Source of the DNA: Colius striatus | Lineage: Eukaryota; Chordata; Aves; Coliiformes; Coliidae | Direction of reading: 5' to 3' | DNA length: 64,000 bases | NCBI RefSeq assembly: GCF_028858725.1 | Contig: NC_084776.1 | Coordinates: 806,001-870,000, forward strand | Shown here: positions 59,300 to 64,000 of the stretch, in pieces | Position numbering within the stretch: the first letter of the stretch is position 1 | Layout of the letters: each line of letters opens with the position of its first letter | The notes under the pieces: model-generated | Database searches by the model: none | Told to the model about the DNA's origin: nothing | The model's input: only the letters and a program-made list of their open reading frames with translations | Position numbers and translations under genes: made by a program

Positions 59300-62200
59300 G
59301 TGATTCCCTTTGACGCGGTCCCAGGGCAGCGCCTTCCCGTTTGTCCCCAATGGAGACGAGTCCTCGTGAAAGCAGTTTGCGTAGGAAGAAGTGAAACAAG
59401 CGGGCGGTTATTGCAGCCTTGCCCTGCGTAGAGCAAGAAGAAACGGCCTCAAGTTGCGCCAGGGGAGGTTCAGGCTGGATCCGAGGAGGAGTTTCTTTCC
59501 TGAAAGGGTTGTCAGGCCTTGGAACGGGCTGCCCAGGGAGGTGCTGGAGTCACCGTCCCTGGAGGGGTTTAATAGACAAGTGGATGGTGCAGTCAGGGAA
59601 ATGGTCTAGTGGTTGATAGCTGGGACAAAGGCTGGACTCATGACCTTAAAGGTCTCTTCCAGCTGAAACGATTCTGTAATTCGACTAAAAAGTAACTTTA
59701 GTTCCTATCCTGTGTGTCTGCAGCACCCTGAAGTTCTTTCACAGCACATATCTGCTGTGGGCGTTACATTTCATAGGAGCCTGTACTCTGGCTCTTTTTT
59801 GGAGGTTCCTTGGTGGTAACTTCTTTTTCTCTCCTTTGGTACCTCACAATATTTGAACTTGGCAGATGATGGTGTGTAACAGAATAGTGTCTTTTTTAAA
59901 AGAAATCAGAGAACAGTTTGTCTCCATGTGGTGCAAGCTGTCAGGCCTTAGTACATCTCTGAGGACATTTAAAAAAACAGATGAGAGCTGGAAATGTGTG
60001 AAATTTAGTGTTGTGTAGAATTTTGGCCAGGATCTCTAGTGTCTTATTGATAGCTGGATGACCCTTTTTGTGAATGAGATTAGCCTTCTAAACTGAGCTT
60101 CTGCACCCTGTGACAAGCAGCTGTTGCTACCATGCTGCAGCATTAACATGAAACAAAGCACACAACCCGTGGTAATGCTGCTGTTCTGCTTTCCCCCTCT
60201 GCTGTGTGGTAGGGAATGGAGGCAGAGAGCAGGAATGAAAATGAAGAGGAAAAGCCTGTTCCTCTTCAGGACCAAGAAGAGATGTTTCCCCCAGCAGAAG
60301 GAGGAGGCTGTGGAGCTACAGAGCTCTTTGGTTCTGCAGAAGTGAGACACTATAATAGTATATAGAATCTTATTCACAGAATGCATGACCAGTATTTGTA
60401 ACTTCACGTGCTCCTGGTGCAGTTTTATTGCTGCAAACACAAACCCAATCAGAACTGAAACAGAGAGAAGCTCCTTGGTCAAGCACAAAGTGTACAAAAG
60501 CTCTGGCAAAACTGGAGTTGTGCTCTATGTGTAAAGAGTGTTTTATCAGGAGTGACACAGCTTTGCCAGTATATCTGGGTGCTGATTTTGGAACAAAGCC
60601 CTCTTCTTGATTCTTTGTCGCATTGTTTATGTCTTGTGATGATGAAAATAAGCAGATTTTTAGGGGCAAGCAGAGTTAGAATGAAAGCTGCTTCAGCTGA
60701 TGGATTTTATCTTTCAGGGAAAACCTCCCAAGGCTTTCTTGAATGAGGTGGAAGTAGACAGCTCTCTGGCTGAATTGGGTGACATGGGGCAGGCAGCAAC
60801 AGACCAAGGACACCCTTCCCTTCCTCCAGGAGCTCCTCTGCAGCTGCCCACACCGTCAGCAGCACTGAGCACAGGGTCAGGTATCACTGGCTCCCGTATT
60901 CACAACACCATACTCAATGCCATCTATCAAACACAGTTTCTAGTTTTCTCCCTTTCTGTTTATTGTTAATCCAGCTGGAGACAGAACAAAACCTAAGCCC
61001 TTTTCTTTATCTTTTTTGGGGGGATGGGGTCCAGGTGACACTGAAGAACTGATTTGTCTCTCTCCCAAGTCCACCTTTGAGCAATTGGGTCAGCTTACTA
61101 GTGACCAAAGAAGGGAGAAGGAATGCCAGCAGGGTGGAGCTGAGGAGCAGAAAATAAGTGGAAGAAGTGAAAAAAATGTGGAGGAAACAGCACTGGTTGT
61201 CCTGGATCCAGAACATGTGAGAAGGGCTCAAATCTTCCTTCTTTGCAGACTTGGTATTTGTATTTGTGTAAAGTGTATTTGTGAGGTGCATTGGAAGCAG
61301 TGGCTCAGCTCTGTGCTGAAACTATGTGTTTAAAAATGGCTTTTGCCAAGGTACTGACTCCCAAATGTGTCTGCTCCCTCGAGATTAGCCCCAGAGGTGC
61401 AGGTGCAAAGCAAGCAATGCAGTGAGTACATCTGATGCTCTTCCTGAGAGAGAAGTACTCACAGCAAGAGGGAGTGGATGGGTGCTCAGATGTAGGTTTT
61501 TTGATAAGTTTCAGGCTTTCAGATATTCTCAGTGGTTGCTTTCTGATGTCAAGAAATACTCACTGTAAATTTCTCCTCCCTTGCTGCAGTGACTGCAGCT
61601 GAAATACAAATGCAAGTGTCTGTGCCAGGAAAGAAAATGTTTCATTTAATTGTGGGAGTGGCAGTAAGGTTTCTTCATCATTTATTTACACAAATATGTT
61701 AACACTTATCAATATCCTATTTCTTTACAGCCTCTGATGAGGAGATTCCAGTCTGCCCTGAAGAATTACCTTACTAAGCAGATAGAAAAAGTGAACCTAG
61801 AGCTTCAGGAACTGGTATCCAGCATTCCTTCTTTGCCTTCCCACAGCAGGCAGCCCCTGTACAAGCTGAGGGGAGATAGGTGATCTCCTCTTGTATTTGC
61901 AGAGGACAGCAACAAAGAGGAGCAAAGGACAGAGAGAAGAGCAGGGGGTGACTCTTTATGGAGCTCAGCAGCAGCTGGCCAGGCTGCAGCAGGAGCTGCA
62001 GAGGAGCCACGGCCGCTGTTCCGAGGCAGCCACAGCGCGGTGGCAGCTGGAGGAGGAACTGCAGGGCCTCAGGCTGACCTACAAGGAAATGTGCCACAGC
62101 ACAGATGATGAACGCAAGAGAGGTGCCTGTCACACGCCTTGCAGTGTTTCCTAATTCCTGTACTACGTGGAGAAATGGGTTTGGGTATGTCAGGCCTTGG

Positions 62201-63875
62201 AAAATACAGTAAGATGCACCAGGAATGATGCACTCACTGAAAAGTATCCCAGCTATTCCTGGTGGCCACACAATTCCTGTTGTTTCCAAGACCATGTTGC
62301 TCCATCACACTTCTTTAGGTCTTTAGGAATGCAATTAAAGCCGTTCCCTGGCAAGTAGGGAGTTCTGTTCTTAGCAGCAGGAACAATCCCATCGGCCTAT
62401 TTTGTTTGCCTGAGTCTTTGTAAGGGTGAAGTGGGATTGCAGGGGTCATAGGTCCTTAGGGGCAGCCAGGAACATGAGAGCAGCATCGCTGTGGCAGCCT
62501 GTTCCTACCAAATAAATGGACTCGACTCATTCACAATCTCTTGGGGTCCCTTCTTTGATTTCCTGGGATTCTGTATGCTGAAGATCAAGGAACTGCTTAC
62601 CAAGATTTGTAGCTGTGTTCCAAAGCAGATCTAGATTCTCCTTTCAGGGGGAGGCTGATTTACCTGCTCTCTGTGTGTTGGGGTTTTGCTTTGAGTGCTT
62701 CTATATTTCTTTTATCTGTGTTTAAGGTGTGTCCTGCAAACATACTTCTCTGTAAATATTTTTCCTCCTGTTTCCAGTTTCTGCAATGCAGACCCAGGTT
62801 GAAAACTTGGCCTTGCACCTCTTCTACATGCAGAATATGGACCAAGATATGCATCATAATATTCTACTAATGAAGCAATCAACAAAGAAGGCAGAGGCAG
62901 AGAAAGCCCAGGCTGAGGTGGAAAAGAAGAAACAGGTATCAAGTAAAACTGGCTTCTTTATATAGAATAAATAAAGATGACAGTTAGTGGTGGGTGTTGG
63001 AGAAGGTGCTGCTTTGTCAGCAGGAAGGCTGTAGTGACTGAATCATGAAAGATGTGTGAGGATATTTTTCTCCAAAACCCCCCAAACCCACAGGCCACTG
63101 TGAGGATAGAGGCATATACCGCCCAAAGGCTTTGGACAAGCCTTGCAATAGCAAATCACTCTTCACTCAAGCAAAGGGAGTGTGGGGACAGAAGGATAAT
63201 GAAGTATCATATGTCAAAGTCTTGAGAATGATTCTGAGTGACAGTGAGTTTCACAATGAGAAGTGAAGTTTGAAACCAGCCGGGGCCAGTGTGTGCTGGA
63301 GCTCCCTCTGCTGCCTCCTGCTTGCTGCAGGACACACACTGATGGTTAATGCAGGATTGCATGCTAACAGCTCAAATCGACTGCATCTAGACTTTCCCCT
63401 CCCTAATAAAAGATTTAAAGCCATAAATGAGTAAGATTCCCAGCTGCTGGAGAGGTGGCACAGTAAAATCCATGCTGACAGGAACAAGGTGCTGCTTCAC
63501 TACTGAAATACCAATTTCCTACTACAAATGGAGTCATTAAAAAACCAGCAGAGAAGGTTTAATTCCCCTGGAAGTTGTCACTGCTGCAGTCATGAGTCAC
63601 TTGTATATCCATGGGAAAATTTCAGCAGGAACTCAGTCTAACCCAGTTACCAGTTTCATTCCTTTTGTAGCCTGTGTTATCCTTGTAGGACATAGTTGCT
63701 TAAGACTGAGATGGTGTTGCTCATCCTGCGCCGTTTGGCCCTGACTCTTTAGGATCTTCTGCTTGACCGCTTGACAAGGAAAGCCTTCGAGCTGCAGGAG
63801 CAGATTGCTCTGCTTGAAGCTCAGTTTGTGGCCCAGGCAGAGGACACAAAGACAACTCGTCATGCAGTAAATGAG
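59201..63875 (+). CDS. CCDC40: CCDC40, coiled-coil axonemal protein (5' part, continues beyond window)
   Basis: Eight exons join in phase: 59201-59299, 60213-60341, 60718-60880, 61035-61216, 61731-61814, 61903-62122, 62778-62935 and 63753-63875. They give 386 residues of a protein that is about 1,140 residues in human. An acidic, low-complexity N-terminus ([16 protein letters not shown]) leads to the conserved [21 protein letters not shown], after which a continuous heptad-rich coiled coil runs on ([28 protein letters not shown]). Known of the family: pairs with CCDC39 as the 96-nm ruler of motile axonemes, placing inner dynein arms and the dynein regulatory complex; loss causes primary ciliary dyskinesia. 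The N-terminus is about 100 residues shorter than human. The exon 1 donor is uncertain (59,299 or 59,269). An RFX X-box lies upstream. Confidence 0.92.
59405..59685 (+). mobile_element. CR1 LINE 3' end in CCDC40 intron 1
   Basis: The plus strand keeps an open frame with the CR1 ORF2 C-terminal signature ([29 protein letters not shown]) and then a CR1-type 3' UTR (CTTAAAGGTCTCTTCCAGCT, GATTCTGTAATTC). It is 5'-truncated, lies about 100 bases after CCDC40 exon 1, and is in the same orientation as that gene. Confidence 0.9.
60213..60341 (+). CDS. CCDC40: CCDC40 coding exon 2
   Basis: 43 codons, [20 protein letters not shown] through ATELFGSAE, acidic as expected for this region. Pyrimidine-rich acceptor ending GGTAG, donor GAA/GTGAGA, phase 0 both sides. 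Confidence 0.75.
60718..60880 (+). CDS. CCDC40: CCDC40 coding exon 3
   Basis: 163 bases, [14 protein letters not shown] through SAALSTGS. Acceptor TCTTTCAG, donor TCAG/GTATCA. Low-complexity and not alignable to human in detail, but the phase fits. Confidence 0.75.
61035..61216 (+). CDS. CCDC40: CCDC40 coding exon 4
   Basis: 182 bases ending in [11 protein letters not shown], which matches human LVVLDPDH at the same splice junction. Donor CAT/GTGAGA. Confidence 0.92.
61731..61814 (+). CDS. CCDC40: CCDC40 coding exon 5
   Basis: 28 codons, [20 protein letters not shown] then VNLELQEL, very close to human. It marks the start of the coiled-coil core. Acceptor TCTTTACAG. Confidence 0.96.
61903..62122 (+). 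CDS. CCDC40: CCDC40 coding exon 6
   Basis: 220 bases encoding a Gln/Arg/Glu-rich coiled coil ([20 protein letters not shown] through DDERKR). Acceptor ATTTGCAG, donor AGAG/GTGCCT. Confidence 0.93.
62123..62777 (+). other. CCDC40: CCDC40 intron 6
   Basis: Unique AT-moderate sequence with no further exon or repeat recognised. The next intron (62,936-63,752) is similar. Confidence 0.7.
62778..62935 (+). CDS. CCDC40: CCDC40 coding exon 7
   Basis: Encodes [20 protein letters not shown] through VEKKKQ, strongly conserved with human [15 protein letters not shown]. Acceptor TTTCCAG, donor ACAG/GTATCA. Confidence 0.96.
63753..63875 (+). CDS. CCDC40: CCDC40 coding exon 8
   Basis: 41 codons, [20 protein letters not shown] through HAVNE, with the conserved [11 protein letters not shown]. 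Donor GAG/GTAGGA. The remaining exons lie beyond the window; 63,876-64,000 is intron. Confidence 0.95.
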
Positions 63876-64000
63876 GTAGGAGGGTGATTTTTTTCACTTC
63901 TGGTTAACCTTTCCCTCTGGAAGGACTGACCCCTTTGGCTCGTGCTCACGTGGTGTGCACAGTCTAGGCCAGAGCTGTGTGGTTCCTTCCTCTTTAGAGC

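Larger units (their letters stand above)
58170..59330. promoter_or_regulatory. Divergent CpG-island promoter of TBC1D16 and CCDC40
   Basis: Dense CpG over about 1.1 kb separates the 5' ends of two genes transcribed away from each other. The first untranslated TBC1D16 exon and the CCDC40 ATG are about 430 bases apart. The human genes show the same head-to-head arrangement. A duplicated GGGCTGAGGTGGTGCGGCCC block (58,893-58,955) precedes the E-box and X-box. Confidence 0.85.

Overview
This 64 kb window is vertebrate nuclear DNA, almost certainly from a bird. Three protein genes are recognisable by reading spliced exons: CBX4 (minus strand), TBC1D16 (minus) and CCDC40 (plus, 5' part only). This is the same gene order and orientation as human 17q25.3. 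Introns are compact (TBC1D16 coding exons fit in about 22 kb), promoters sit in CpG islands, and the only clear interspersed repeats are 3' tails of CR1 LINEs, the typical avian retrotransposon. All this fits a bird; the species cannot be fixed from the sequence.

Layout. 1 to about 7.6 kb is non-coding DNA downstream of CBX4, with a few AT-rich blocks that look like conserved elements. About 7.65 to 12.35 kb is CBX4: an AU-rich 3' UTR and five coding exons giving a 525-residue Polycomb chromobox protein. Its CpG island runs on to about 13.85 kb. 13.9 to 29.9 kb is intergenic and gene-poor. It holds an isolated CpG island at 23.0-23.5 kb, an open CAG/GAG/CAT triplet array at 25.79-25.97 kb, two short tandem repeats and two CR1 tails. 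29.9 to about 58.9 kb is TBC1D16: eleven coding exons (788 residues) plus at least one 5' non-coding exon. A second CpG island with an upstream TATA box lies inside its largest intron (44.0-44.75 kb). 58.2 to 59.3 kb is a shared CpG island from which TBC1D16 and CCDC40 diverge; it carries an E-box and a full RFX X-box. 59.2 to 64 kb holds the first eight coding exons found for CCDC40, which runs off the window.

Functionally the three genes are unrelated: a PRC1 chromatin reader and SUMO E3 ligase (CBX4), an endosomal Rab4A GTPase-activating protein (TBC1D16), and a motile-cilium axonemal ruler protein (CCDC40). No operon-like, viral, CRISPR or toxin system is present, and I found no convincing new gene system. 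The best leads are regulatory: the X-box in the divergent promoter, overlapping upstream ORFs ahead of TBC1D16, two CpG islands with promoter-like features but no assigned gene, and the polyQ-like triplet array. Exon edges were set by hand from GT/AG signals, reading-phase continuity and remembered human protein sequences; transcript ends and untranslated exons are approximate.
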